A stretch of DNA of 64,000 nucleotides, taken from positions 1 through 64,000 of the forward strand of contig JALONQ010000006.1 of assembly GCA_025454835.1 (NCBI GenBank), in the 5' to 3' direction. Below the pieces are notes generated by a model. That model was not told the origin of the DNA and did not search any database. It saw only the letters and a program-made list of their open reading frames with translations. Source of the stretch: Bacteroidota bacterium (GTDB taxonomy: Bacteria > Bacteroidota > Ignavibacteria > UBA10030). Position 1 is the first letter of the stretch; each line of letters starts with the position of its first letter. The position numbers and the translations under genes are program-made. Shown here piece after piece: positions 8,025 to 16,855 of the stretch.

Positions 8025-8030
8025 AATATA
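8025..8030 (-). promoter_or_regulatory. Possible -10 box of the sigma operon
   Basis: TATATT on the minus strand, with TGACGA 17 bp upstream, in the divergent gap between the sigma operon and the hydrolase gene. The match is modest and the leader would be about 65 nt. Confidence 0.3.
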
Positions 8031-8076
8031 TTGAAAACAGGCGAAAATCGTCACTCCCGACCCCACCGACCCCCCA

Positions 8077-9003
8077 GTGTCCATTCTCCTGTTCTCTCTC
8101 CTGGCAGCCCTGTTGTTCGTGCTGCACGCTGGGGTCATCGTTCTGATCCTGGGACCTCTCATTATACTCCAGCCGACCAGGAAGCGCCCGGAGTGGTACG
8201 CCAAATTCACCAGTTTGCTCGAGCCGAAGGACGCAGGACTCCCGCAGGAGACGTTCACGCTGACCATGCCCGACGGGGTGCGGCTGCATTGCTGGTTCGT
8301 GAAACGCTCGACCATGGCCGCGGGGACGATTCTGTACCTGCATGGCGTCGGAGACTGCAAGATCGGCGGAGTGCCGATGGCCCGATTCCTGTACTCGCTT
8401 GGATACAACATCTTCCTGTACGATTCGCGCCAGCACGGTGAGAGCGGCGGCACCTACTGCACCTACGGGTACTACGAGAAGAACGACGTACAAGTTGTCA
8501 TCGACCATCTCCTCGGCCGGAAAGACGCGGAGATCGGGCCGATCGGCGTCTTCGGCACGTCGATGGGTGCCGCGATCGCGATCCAAGCCGCCGTGCTGGA
8601 CCCGCGCATTCGGGCTGTGGTGGCCGAGGCGAGCTTCACGAGCCTGCGCGACGTCATCGTCGAATACCAGCGACGGATCATCAAGCTGCCGTGGCATTTC
8701 CTGCGGAACGCCGCGATGGCGCGTTCACAGAAAGTGGCTCGATTCAAAGGGCGCGAGGTCTCGCCCATCGACGATGTCTCGCGCCTCCGAACGCCGATCC
8801 TCTTCCTTCACGGCACCGACGACACGTTCATCCGGCAGGACCATTCGCAAAGGCTGTACGCCGAGGCGAACGAACCGAAACAGCTCGTCATCATCGACGG
8901 CGCCGACCATAACGACATCTGGACGGTCGGAGGCAAGAAATACCAGGACGCGATCTCGACCTTCTTCTCCACCCACCTCACGGACACCTCCCCGAGGTCT
9001 TAG
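8077..9003 (+). CDS. Membrane-anchored alpha/beta hydrolase
   Basis: 308 residues. An N-terminal hydrophobic helix (about 2-31) anchors an alpha/beta hydrolase domain. It has the oxyanion HG in YLHGVGD, the nucleophile elbow GTSMG (Ser162), the acid in LHGTDDTF and the catalytic His in DGADHND. Similar to the BEM46/abhydrolase family of small esterases or peptidases; substrate unknown. The start is GTG 8077, the first codon giving the complete TM segment; no Shine-Dalgarno is visible. Its TAG stop is 1 nt before the next gene, so the two are cotranscribed. Confidence 0.85.
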   Translation: MSILLFSLLAALLFVLHAGVIVLILGPLIILQPTRKRPEWYAKFTSLLEPKDAGLPQETFTLTMPDGVRLHCWFVKRSTMAAGTILYLHGVGDCKIGGVPMARFLYSLGYNIFLYDSRQHGESGGTYCTYGYYEKNDVQVVIDHLLGRKDAEIGPIGVFGTSMGAAIAIQAAVLDPRIRAVVAEASFTSLRDVIVEYQRRIIKLPWHFLRNAAMARSQKVARFKGREVSPIDDVSRLRTPILFLHGTDDTFIRQDHSQRLYAEANEPKQLVIIDGADHNDIWTVGGKKYQDAISTFFSTHLTDTSPRS

Positions 9004-9004
9004 G

Positions 9005-11311
9005 ATGAAGTCGTTCTTCCTTCTCCTGGCCCTGATGAGCGCTGCGGTCTCCCAGCCGATCAGGCCGACACCCTTCGTTCCCGACAGCGCGCTCGCCCTG
9101 CTCCGAGTTCTTTCGGTCGACATCGGCCCGCGGCCAATGGGTTCTCCCGCGGAGCAACGAGCGCTCGCGTGGGCGGCTGAGCGTCTGCGGGTGGCCGGGG
9201 TGGACGACGTTCGGGTCATGGATGTCCGGACCACGCCGGCCGGTGCGATGAACCGCGTTCGGAACACGAGCTCGGGCGTGACCGTCGGCACGCTGCACGG
9301 GGCGGGCGACCGGATCATCGTCATCGGCGCGCACATCGATTCGGCGTCGCCGGAGATCCCCGGCGCGAACGACGACGGCTCGGGCACGGCCGTGGTCCTC
9401 GAACTTGCGCGCGTGCTCGCCCTGCGAGAATGGCAGCATACGATCGTGTTCTGCCTCTTCGGAGGCGAAGAGGCAGGGCTCGTCGGCTCGCGCGTCTTCG
9501 TCGAGCAGTATGAGCACCTCGACCGCGTCGACCTGATGCTCCAGGTCGACATGGCCAATGGCGTCGACGACCTTGTGCCATTCATCGACAAGGGAACGAC
9601 ACAGACGCCCTCGTGGCTGTTCCTCGGCGCCCAGGAAGAACTGCTGTCGATGGGCTACGACGGGCTCTCGTATCCGTTCCACTTCTTCACATGGAACATC
9701 GCTTCAGGCAGCGGCGCGTCGTCCGATCATGAGCCCTTCCTTCTGCGCGGCATTCCGGCCATCGACTTCACGACGGACCCGAACGACCCGATCCACACAC
9801 CGCAGGACTCGTGGGAATGGTTCCGCCCCGGCGGTCTGGATCGGAGCGGCGACCTTATCTATCGTCTCGTCGACCGCTTTGACCGTGGCATGCCCGAAGA
9901 ACGAACCGGCTCCTACGTCGCCGTTCCTGTGGCCTCGACGTTCCTGCTGCTCCCGACCTGGTCCGTGTGGGCCGGCATCGTCGTGTCCTTCGTCGCAGCG
10001 ATCCTCAGCCTGTTGCGCCGTTGGCCACACCGGACGGAGCGGCGAGGTTCGCCCCGCCCGCGCGTTCCCGGGCTGAAGGTGTTCGGAGGCCTCTTGATGA
10101 TCTGGCTGGCGATCTGGTCTTCCGAGAATGTCGTCGCTTGGCTCTCGGGATGGCGGTCTCCGTGGTACGCCCAGCCGTGGCTAATGGTCGCGCCGGCGGC
10201 GGCCGTGGCATTCCTTGCCCTGGTGCTCGTGTCCCGCTGGTCCCGTCGCTGGAACCTGAGCAGCGATCCGGTCCGATTTCTTCTCCGCTCGATCATTTGG
10301 TTCGCCGTTCTGGCCCTGAGCGCCGCGCTCGCTTCGCCGCGACTCGCGGCCTACCTCGCATGGGGACTGATCTTCAGCGCGGCCGCATGGGCCCTCCGCC
10401 CGGCGTGGCTTCGCATCGCCTGCATCGTGGTTGGAGCCTATCCGGTCGTGCGGCTTCTCACTCCCGATCTCTTCCCCTTCGTCGCCCGCGCATTCTCGCA
10501 GATCCCCGCGCACGGGTTCTTTGCCGAGGCGGCGTTGACGGCCGGGCTGGCCTTTGTCTGCTCGATCGTGGCGCTCCCGTATGCGTTCGGCGCCCTGGCC
10601 GTCGTACGCGATCCCGCGGTCCAGTGGCCGACGAGCTTCTCGTATCGACGGCCAGTGGTCGCCTGGGCATCGATCGGCACGGCCGTTCTCACGATCGGAG
10701 CTGTCAGTCTGAGCGAACCGTACTCAGCCGCGCGCCCCCGGTCTGTCACCGTAACGACCACCATCGAAGAGGGACGCGATTCGGCTTCGACGATCGTCGC
10801 TTCGAACGATTGGCTCCGTGATCTGCGGGTCACGCCAGCCGGTGCCGAAACGGTCTCTCCAGGCTCGGTCGCCCAGCATGAGCTCCCGAAGACGCCCGCG
10901 CGTGCCGAAACTTGGTTGAGCATCGACGAAGGTCCCTGGACGGCCGCCGATACCGGTGCCGGAGTGTCCGGACTCGTGCGGCTCACCTACGACCGACAGC
11001 CGATCCGCCTGTCCATCGTGGCAATGCCCGTACGATCGCGCGTTCTGGAGGCGAGCGGAGGAAGCGCTGTGGTCAACCGGACGGACCGAAGTGCCGAGAT
11101 CACTTTCGAGCCCCCGGCCCCCTCGACACAGCTGCTCCCGTTCTGGATGCATCTTTCGGCGCCGGACTCCGTGACGCTGACCGTAGAGGCCACGTTCGTC
11201 GGTTCGGCCGGTGCGATCGCCGTCGAAGGCGCTCCGGTCAATGTCGTGCATCGCACGGTCGTTCGTTCCACCCGCCGACTCACTGTTCCTCCGACACTCT
11301 CTCAACCCTGA
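9005..11311 (+). CDS. M28-family metallopeptidase with C-terminal multi-TM region
   Basis: 768 residues. After a signal peptide (MKSFFLLLALMSAAVS) comes an M28 zinc aminopeptidase domain. Its ligands are His110 (GAHIDSAS), bridging Asp123 (GANDDGSG), catalytic Glu155/Glu156 (GGEEAG), Asp182 (QVDMAN) and His264 (DPIHTPQD). From about residue 305 there are around eight hydrophobic segments, then a beta-rich soluble C-terminus (about 585-768). This layout resembles membrane M28 peptidases of the Fxna/ERMP1 type rather than soluble aminopeptidases. ATG 9005 lies 1 nt after the upstream hydrolase stop. The peptidase domain is predicted periplasmic. Substrate unknown. Confidence 0.88.
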   Translation: MKSFFLLLALMSAAVSQPIRPTPFVPDSALALLRVLSVDIGPRPMGSPAEQRALAWAAERLRVAGVDDVRVMDVRTTPAGAMNRVRNTSSGVTVGTLHGAGDRIIVIGAHIDSASPEIPGANDDGSGTAVVLELARVLALREWQHTIVFCLFGGEEAGLVGSRVFVEQYEHLDRVDLMLQVDMANGVDDLVPFIDKGTTQTPSWLFLGAQEELLSMGYDGLSYPFHFFTWNIASGSGASSDHEPFLLRGIPAIDFTTDPNDPIHTPQDSWEWFRPGGLDRSGDLIYRLVDRFDRGMPEERTGSYVAVPVASTFLLLPTWSVWAGIVVSFVAAILSLLRRWPHRTERRGSPRPRVPGLKVFGGLLMIWLAIWSSENVVAWLSGWRSPWYAQPWLMVAPAAAVAFLALVLVSRWSRRWNLSSDPVRFLLRSIIWFAVLALSAALASPRLAAYLAWGLIFSAAAWALRPAWLRIACIVVGAYPVVRLLTPDLFPFVARAFSQIPAHGFFAEAALTAGLAFVCSIVALPYAFGALAVVRDPAVQWPTSFSYRRPVVAWASIGTAVLTIGAVSLSEPYSAARPRSVTVTTTIEEGRDSASTIVASNDWLRDLRVTPAGAETVSPGSVAQHELPKTPARAETWLSIDEGPWTAADTGAGVSGLVRLTYDRQPIRLSIVAMPVRSRVLEASGGSAVVNRTDRSAEITFEPPAPSTQLLPFWMHLSAPDSVTLTVEATFVGSAGAIAVEGAPVNVVHRTVVRSTRRLTVPPTLSQP

Positions 11312-11312
11312 C

Positions 11313-12188
11313 ATGGACCATCCGGCGCTCTGCCTGCGGCGACTCGCGGCCGTCGTCATTCTCTCGGTTCCCCTCGCCGCGCAGGAGGTCTACCCTCCCG
11401 ACACGATCGATGTCGAACCGCAATACTGGAGGCACGCGCTCGGCACCTCACTGACGTTCTCGCAGGTCTCGTTCAGCGATTGGGCGCAGGGCGGAGAGAA
11501 CTCGTATGCGTATGGCGCGTCTGCCGTCGGGACCTCGACCTATGACTGGCACCCCATCACCTGGGTCCACAGCTACAAACTTGGCTTTGGGCAAACCCGG
11601 ATCGGCGGCCGCCAGACACGCAAGACCGAAGACAAGATCGACCTCGAGTCGGTCATCACGTACCGGCTCGGCATCACGATCAATCCGTACGCCGCGCTCA
11701 CCCTCAAGACGCAGTTCGCCACGGGTTACCGGTACGACAAAGCCGGCAACCGAACGCCGATCTCATGGTTCTTCGACCCCGCCTTCCTCACGCAATCGGT
11801 CGGACTGGGATACGAGATCACTCCGCAGCTGCGGTCACGCTTCGGATTCGCGCTCCGCGAGATCGTGACCAGCCAGTACCCTTCATTCGCCGACGACCCG
11901 AAGACGCCGGAGACGGAGAAGATCAAGATCGAGGACGGCCTGGAATCGGTGACGGAGGGGACGTGGAAGCTGGACAACTCGACGACGCTGAACGCGAAGC
12001 TGGAACTCTTCTCTTCGTTCCGAGAACCCGAGAAGATCATCGTACGCGGCGACAACACGCTGACCGTGCGACTGGCCAAGATCGTGACCTTGGTGGTGAA
12101 CGTGCAACTGATCAATGAGCGGCGTGTGACGCCGAGGACGCAGGTGAAGCAATCGTTGGGCGTCGGGATCAGTTATGTGGTTCTCTAG
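11313..12188 (+). CDS. DUF3078 family outer-membrane protein
   Basis: 291 residues with an N-terminal signal peptide ending near LAAQE. The family hallmark is in the first strands: FSQVSFSDWAQGGENSYAYG, followed by amphipathic strands to an aromatic-poor C-terminus (GISYVVL). DUF3078 proteins are Bacteroidota-type putative outer-membrane barrels of unknown function. ATG 11313 is 1 nt after the M28 peptidase stop, so the gene ends a hydrolase-peptidase-barrel unit. Confidence 0.82.
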   Translation: MDHPALCLRRLAAVVILSVPLAAQEVYPPDTIDVEPQYWRHALGTSLTFSQVSFSDWAQGGENSYAYGASAVGTSTYDWHPITWVHSYKLGFGQTRIGGRQTRKTEDKIDLESVITYRLGITINPYAALTLKTQFATGYRYDKAGNRTPISWFFDPAFLTQSVGLGYEITPQLRSRFGFALREIVTSQYPSFADDPKTPETEKIKIEDGLESVTEGTWKLDNSTTLNAKLELFSSFREPEKIIVRGDNTLTVRLAKIVTLVVNVQLINERRVTPRTQVKQSLGVGISYVVL

Positions 12189-12396
12189 GGAGTGCGAATT
12201 GCGGACCCGCCTGCCCCGCTGAATCGGGTTGGGCGCCTGCCTGCCGAAACGGCCTGCCCGACTACACCCGCCTGGCCGGGAATGGCATAACAGCGGCGGA
12301 CAGGTCGTTCAGGTGGGCAGTGCAGGCAGGGGCACGTTGCCAATTGCGAATTGAAAGAGGCGGGTTGCCAGAAGCTTGCAGAGCAACTTCAAAGAG

Positions 12397-12446
12397 GTCA
12401 CGCTGAGCCGCTCGGCCCGATCCTGTCGAGGGCGAGTCGAAGCATG
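12397..12446 (+). repeat. Intergenic GTCACGCTGAGC / GTCGAAGCATG-type repeat
   Basis: The two halves read on the minus strand as CATGCTTCGACTCG...GCTCAGCGTGAC. They resemble the CTTCGAC...GCTCAG...GTGAC dispersed intergenic repeat seen in many environmental bacterial genomes. Only one copy is present in this window. Confidence 0.5.
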
Positions 12447-12525
12447 CTCTGTGAGTCAAAATGCAGGTGTCGACTTCGGAACGTGTCAGCACTTGTCAGA
12501 AGACGTGCCGAGCTCAACCTGAAGA

Positions 12526-12549
12526 GAGAACACCGTTCTCCGAGTTTTT
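12526..12549 (+). terminator. Weak hairpin followed by T5
   Basis: GAGAAC at 12526-12531, loop ACC, GTTCTC at 12535-12540, then CGAG and five T. It is a short stem far (about 340 bp) from the DUF3078 stop, so its role is doubtful. Confidence 0.3.
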
Positions 12550-12748
12550 CCGCAGCGTGCCAGGTACGAGTTGCGGTTCAGGCGGTTCGCGTCTAGGCGG
12601 GTGTGAAGAGTGTTGAGATCGCTTCGCGATAAATGGAAAAAGGATCGCCGCCTGCCTGCCGCTCCATGGGTTCTAGGTCGTCAGGCAGGCATTCGCGGCG
12701 TTTGTAGTGGGCCTCTGGCTGGGCCTCCGGCGGTTCCAGGTACCAGAC

Positions 12749-12770
12749 CACTGACTACTGGCCACTGACC
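12749..12770. repeat. Word-like intergenic repeat (CACTGAC...)
   Basis: CACTGACTACTGGCCACTGACC, an alternation of CACTGAC and ACTGG words. Related strings occur at 29621-29642 and 29800-29814. Confidence 0.5.
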
Positions 12771-12815
12771 CCGCATTCCCGCTCGGGGCAAGCCTCGACC
12801 TCCTACCTCCCTCTT

Positions 12816-14234
12816 CTATACAGTTCTCTCGAACAGGGCCACGTTCTCGATGTGAAACGTATGCGGGAACATGTCGACGGAACGGACCTTGACCAGACGG
12901 TAGCCGCCTTCGACCAGCATCATCGCATCGCGGGCCTGCGTCGTGGGATTGCATGAGACGTAGACGATCCGCTCGGCAGCCAGCCGAACCAACGCCGCCA
13001 CGACGTCGGGATGCATGCCGCTTCTCGGCGGATCGGTCACGACCACCCGCGGCCGTCTCTCCTCCTCCATCCACTCGGTCTGCCGTGTCAACCGGTCCTT
13101 CAGGTCGCCCAGAACGAACCGACAGTTCGTCCGTCCGTTCCGTTCCGCATTGACGCCGGCGTCCTCGACGGCGCTGGCCACGGATTCCACGCCGATCACG
13201 CGCCTCGCCGCATCGGAGAGGAAGATCGCGATCGTGCCCGTACCCGAGTAGAGGTCGTAGACGACGTCGTCCTCCACCAGCTCCGCGAAGTCCGCCACCG
13301 TCTGATACAATCGCTCTGCTTGCAGGGTGTTGGTCTGGAAGAACGACTGCGGGGAGATCATGAAATCGAACCGGCCGAGCTTCTCGCGGATCGTGCCCGG
13401 TCCGTCGAGCACGTGCACGTCCTGGCCGAAGGCGATCTGCGACTTCGTGCGGTTGACCGTATTCACGATCGTCGTGACGCCCGCCACGCGCTCGCGGAGG
13501 TGGGCGACGTAGTCTCGCATGAGGTCGGGTCGGTGCTCGCGCGTCACGAGATTCACCATCCGGTCGCTGGTGTGGCGCGACTCGCGGATGACGAGGAAAC
13601 GCCACATTCCCTGTTCCCGCTCGGTATCGAAGACCGCCAGGCCTGACCGACGGGCGAATTCCCGCGTCACCCGAAGGACCTCGTTGGACGTCTCGGACTG
13701 CAGGTGACATCGCTGAACGTCGAGCACCTTATCGTATCGCTGCGGCACATGCAGGCCAAGGAAGATGCCGTCGGTCTCGCCCTCCGGGCCCGGTCCTTCG
13801 ACCCGCCATTCGCGCGCCGAGAACGAATACTCCATCTTGTTCCGGTACCAATAGGGATCGTCGCAGCCGAGGATGGGCAGCACCTCGAAACCCGCCAGGC
13901 CGCCGATGCGCTCCAAGGCGTCGATGACATGCTGCTGCTTGAACCGCAGCTGCGCGTCGTAGCCCACGTGCTGCCAGCGGCATCCGCCGCAGACCCCGAA
14001 ATGCTCACACGCCGGCGGTGTGCGGAGCGACGATGGTCGGTCGACGGAGATGAGCCGCGCCTCGGCGTGCTGTTTCTTCACTTTCGTCACGAGCGCTCGT
14101 ACCCGGTCTCCCGGAACTCCGCCCTCAACGAAGACGACCAATCCCTCAAGGCGTGCGATGCTCTTACCCTCGAACGCCGCGTCGGTGATGTCGAGGACGA
14201 TCTCCGTTCCGCGCCGGACCGGTGCGTCCGTCAT
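12816..14234 (-). CDS. rlmD: 23S rRNA (uracil-5-)-methyltransferase, RlmD/TrmA family
   Basis: 472 residues. An N-terminal TRAM domain (EIVLDITDAAFEGKSIAR...GGVPGDRV) is followed by the [4Fe-4S] cysteines Cys76, Cys82 and Cys85 (ACEHFGVCGGC), with a later Cys in VQRCHLQ. The C-terminal SAM-dependent domain has VYDLYSGTGTIAIFL, VVTDPPRSGMHP and the catalytic cysteine in VYVSCNPTTQARD. Family members make m5U in rRNA or tRNA; assignment to 23S rRNA rather than tRNA rests on the Fe-S motif and is probable only. ATG 14234 overlaps the upstream stop as ATGA, which decides it over TTG 14246. Confidence 0.85.
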   Translation of the reverse strand: MTDAPVRRGTEIVLDITDAAFEGKSIARLEGLVVFVEGGVPGDRVRALVTKVKKQHAEARLISVDRPSSLRTPPACEHFGVCGGCRWQHVGYDAQLRFKQQHVIDALERIGGLAGFEVLPILGCDDPYWYRNKMEYSFSAREWRVEGPGPEGETDGIFLGLHVPQRYDKVLDVQRCHLQSETSNEVLRVTREFARRSGLAVFDTEREQGMWRFLVIRESRHTSDRMVNLVTREHRPDLMRDYVAHLRERVAGVTTIVNTVNRTKSQIAFGQDVHVLDGPGTIREKLGRFDFMISPQSFFQTNTLQAERLYQTVADFAELVEDDVVYDLYSGTGTIAIFLSDAARRVIGVESVASAVEDAGVNAERNGRTNCRFVLGDLKDRLTRQTEWMEEERRPRVVVTDPPRSGMHPDVVAALVRLAAERIVYVSCNPTTQARDAMMLVEGGYRLVKVRSVDMFPHTFHIENVALFERTV

Positions 14235-16639
14235 GTCGAGAGCCAATAACTAAGCTTCATGAGCAGCACATTGTCCGGAGCGAGCCTGAAGGTGTCGTCG
14301 GCATCCCGCAAGAGGCCGTTGCCGAACGGTCCGCCGTCGCCGCTTCGGCTGTGCGACCAGACGAGAAACAGCGTGCTCCCCGGCCGGTATTCCCAGCGCA
14401 GGACGAGGTTCGAATGGAACGAGAGATCGTTGAACTCGCGGACCGGCTGGGAATACGGTCGATAGGCATCGACGCCGAGCCGGGCTTGTGCATCCTCGTA
14501 TCGACCTTTCGCCGCGAACCACTGCAGATACCATTGCAGCGTGAGGTCGCGGCTGAAAACGAACGAGCCGCGCGCCGTCGCGTCCCACGCACGGGTGGTC
14601 CTGTCGGCAAACACGGCGAATGAACCCGGCATGACCAAGGTATCGCTCCGATTGGTCATCCAGGCGAATTCCCGGTCGACGAGCTCATGTTGGACCTCCA
14701 TCTCGATCGTCAGCGCATCCGAGGGCTTGAGCAGCAGCTCGACGCCGATCTCCATCCCGCGCCCCCGCCGGCTGTCGGCGGCGTACTCCAGGTTCATCTC
14801 GCCCACAATGGCTGCCCGACTGTCGGAGTCGATACTCAGGCTGACCTGGCGCATGGACGGCTTCGCATAGAGGCCGTGGCCTCGGGTCTCGCGGTCGTCA
14901 AAGTCGCCGGCATCGTAGGTGACTCCAGCGCTGACGTCCCAGTAGTTCATGAACTGTTGGTATCCGGTGAGGCTCAGCGAGTTGTTGATCTCGGCGCGCT
15001 CGTAGTTCCAACGCTTGTGGTGGTTGAGGCTGACGTTCCACCGCCGCGTCCATTCGCGCGCTTCGTCGTCGCGGTATGTGATGGTGCCGACCACGCCGTG
15101 GTCATTCGGACGCCGGAAGAACCCGATGTCGTTGATGTTGTAGCGCCGTGATGTGAAGTCCGCGCTCACCGATCCCCGCCAATTCGGCCCGCCGTCCTTC
15201 GACAGTCCGACCCGCCCCGCCTGTCCCTCTTCGACGAAGCCACGGGCTGCGGTGCGGTTGTGAGCGACGAAGCCGTCGACGCGGTACATGTTGTCGAGGA
15301 AGCGGAGGTTCCAATCCACTCCGCCCGTCAGCGCCGGGATGCGATCCTCGCGATTCACGCTCGTCAGGATCATGCCGACGTTGGAATTGCCCGAGAAATC
15401 CTGCCGGAGTCGGACGAGGCTGTAGTTCGTCATTGGCGCAACGCGGACGTCCCTTCGGCGGCCATTCGAGTCGACGACCGTCGCCGACTCTTCGGCCGTG
15501 ACGGCTTCCAGAACGCCGATAGAAAGGCCCGAGGAGGTCTTACCCGAGACCTTGGCCGCGCCCAGGATGGTGGCGAACCGCGGCTCATCTTCCACGTACC
15601 CGTTGCTGGGAGGCGACGCCGACAAGGGTTGGCCGATGCGCCGGGAGTAGAAAAGGCCCGGACCAAACCCGTCGCCGAACGTCGTGAAGCGGAGGATCTG
15701 GACACCTTCGACGAAGAACGGTCGTTTCTCCGGGTAGAACGTCTCGAACGTCGACAGGTTGAGGACCGCCGGGTCGGCCTCGACCTGCCCGAAGTCGGGG
15801 TTGAACGTCGCGTCGATCGTCAGCCCGCCCGTCGGGCGGTATTTGATGTCGACGCCGGCATTGAAGGCGGTATGGTGCACCCCGGCGCGTCCGGGCCTCT
15901 CGGTCAGGGCCGTATTCTCGACAAGCCCGAACGGAAGGACCTCGAGCGATGCGCGACTCTTGACCCCTTCGATGCCGCGAAGGACGCCGAACTTCGAGAC
16001 CCAGCCGCTCTCGGAGCGACGGATCAACGCCCAGTAGTCCCGTTCTTTGTTGCGCGTGATGCCGCGGACGATCTGCAGCCCCCAGACCTGCTCGTCGGCG
16101 TCGTGAAACCGGAGCATCGTCAGCGGGATCCGCAACTCGGCCGTCCAGCCGTGATCGCCGATACGGGTCGCGACCTCCCAGACGGCGTCCCACGAGACGT
16201 CTTCGCGCGCGCCGTCGTCATACTGCAAGATGTCGACCTTGACGCCCGCCGCGTTGACCGTGAACTCGTACGCCGTCTGGAAATCGTGGTAGGAGTCGAT
16301 CCGGAACGAGATGAAGTCAGATTCGATCTCGTCGTCCCGCCGTGCCAGACGGGCCACGATGCCGGAGGGGTCGGCATCGAACATCGTGGCCGAAATGTAG
16401 AGGGCATCATCGTCGTACAGAAAGCGCACCTCCGTCCGCTGGGTCGGCACGGCCCCTTCGTCGGGCTCGTACTGGGAGAAATCAGTGATGGCCGGGGCAA
16501 GCTGCCAGACGGGCTCATTCACATGAGCGTCGATACGCGGAGGTGTCGCGGTGCGTGCGGCGCGGGCAGTCTTGGGATTACTTCCGGCGTGAAGCGAGGT
16601 GGCGGCCAGAATGAGCAGGAGCGCAGCGGAAAAGCGCAT
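14231..16639 (-). CDS. DUF5916 protein with N-terminal CBM9-like domain
   Basis: 802 residues with a signal peptide (MRFSAALLLILAATSLHAG). Residues about 30-220 form a carbohydrate-binding family 9-like beta-sandwich (PPRIDAHVNEPVWQLAPAI, DDDALYISATMFDADPSGI, WTAELRIPLTMLRF). The rest is the DUF5916 region with many aromatic alternating strands (IDATFNPDFGQVEADPAVLNL, YPEKRPFFVEGVQIL), suggestive of an outer-membrane barrel. Function is unknown; the family is common in Bacteroidota and Gemmatimonadota. The last residues (KLSYWLST) overlap the downstream methyltransferase start by 4 bp. ATG 16639 is chosen because the longer frame adds an unrelated tail before the signal peptide. Confidence 0.85.
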   Translation of the reverse strand: MRFSAALLLILAATSLHAGSNPKTARAARTATPPRIDAHVNEPVWQLAPAITDFSQYEPDEGAVPTQRTEVRFLYDDDALYISATMFDADPSGIVARLARRDDEIESDFISFRIDSYHDFQTAYEFTVNAAGVKVDILQYDDGAREDVSWDAVWEVATRIGDHGWTAELRIPLTMLRFHDADEQVWGLQIVRGITRNKERDYWALIRRSESGWVSKFGVLRGIEGVKSRASLEVLPFGLVENTALTERPGRAGVHHTAFNAGVDIKYRPTGGLTIDATFNPDFGQVEADPAVLNLSTFETFYPEKRPFFVEGVQILRFTTFGDGFGPGLFYSRRIGQPLSASPPSNGYVEDEPRFATILGAAKVSGKTSSGLSIGVLEAVTAEESATVVDSNGRRRDVRVAPMTNYSLVRLRQDFSGNSNVGMILTSVNREDRIPALTGGVDWNLRFLDNMYRVDGFVAHNRTAARGFVEEGQAGRVGLSKDGGPNWRGSVSADFTSRRYNINDIGFFRRPNDHGVVGTITYRDDEAREWTRRWNVSLNHHKRWNYERAEINNSLSLTGYQQFMNYWDVSAGVTYDAGDFDDRETRGHGLYAKPSMRQVSLSIDSDSRAAIVGEMNLEYAADSRRGRGMEIGVELLLKPSDALTIEMEVQHELVDREFAWMTNRSDTLVMPGSFAVFADRTTRAWDATARGSFVFSRDLTLQWYLQWFAAKGRYEDAQARLGVDAYRPYSQPVREFNDLSFHSNLVLRWEYRPGSTLFLVWSHSRSGDGGPFGNGLLRDADDTFRLAPDNVLLMKLSYWLST

Positions 16640-16801
16640 CGGATGATCGATCGGATGATGGCGTGAAAAGACCAGGAGCACCGATGACACAAAAAAGGAT
16701 GATCGTTGATGCGTGCGGATCTCCCTCTTCACTGTCATCTGCGATCGCTTTGAGGTCTGGAAGCAGAGCGCTGAGTTGAACGCCACGCCCTTCAACAACA
16801 A

Positions 16802-16826
16802 GGGTGCGGTCGACGGACCCGCACCC
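16802..16826 (-). terminator. Rho-independent terminator of the phosphohexomutase gene
   Basis: On the minus strand GGGTGCGG and CCGCACCC (plus 16819-16826 and 16802-16809) form an 8-bp stem with a 9-nt loop, followed by TTGTTGTTG. It lies about 30 bp past the mutase stop codon. Confidence 0.65.
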
Positions 16827-16855
16827 ACGCGGTTCGGACGGATCGCAAATGCCGC

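Larger units (their letters stand above)
12189..12815. other. Gene-free 627-bp gap with repeat fragments
   Basis: No credible gene on either strand; the short frames here lack family features. It holds several CCTGCCTG/CAGGCAGG words, including inverted copies around 12651-12691. A GTCACGCTGAGC...GAGTCGAAGCATG element lies at 12397-12446, and a CACTGACTACTGGCCACTGACC word repeat at 12749-12770. Two small hairpins (12526-12540 and 12618-12630) are also present. This looks like an intergenic repeat graveyard between convergent transcription units. Confidence 0.7.

Noticed and set aside
12262-12596. Short open frames in the 12.2-12.8 kb gap
   Set aside because: 76-81 codons, no recognisable features, run through repeat words, and no start signals.
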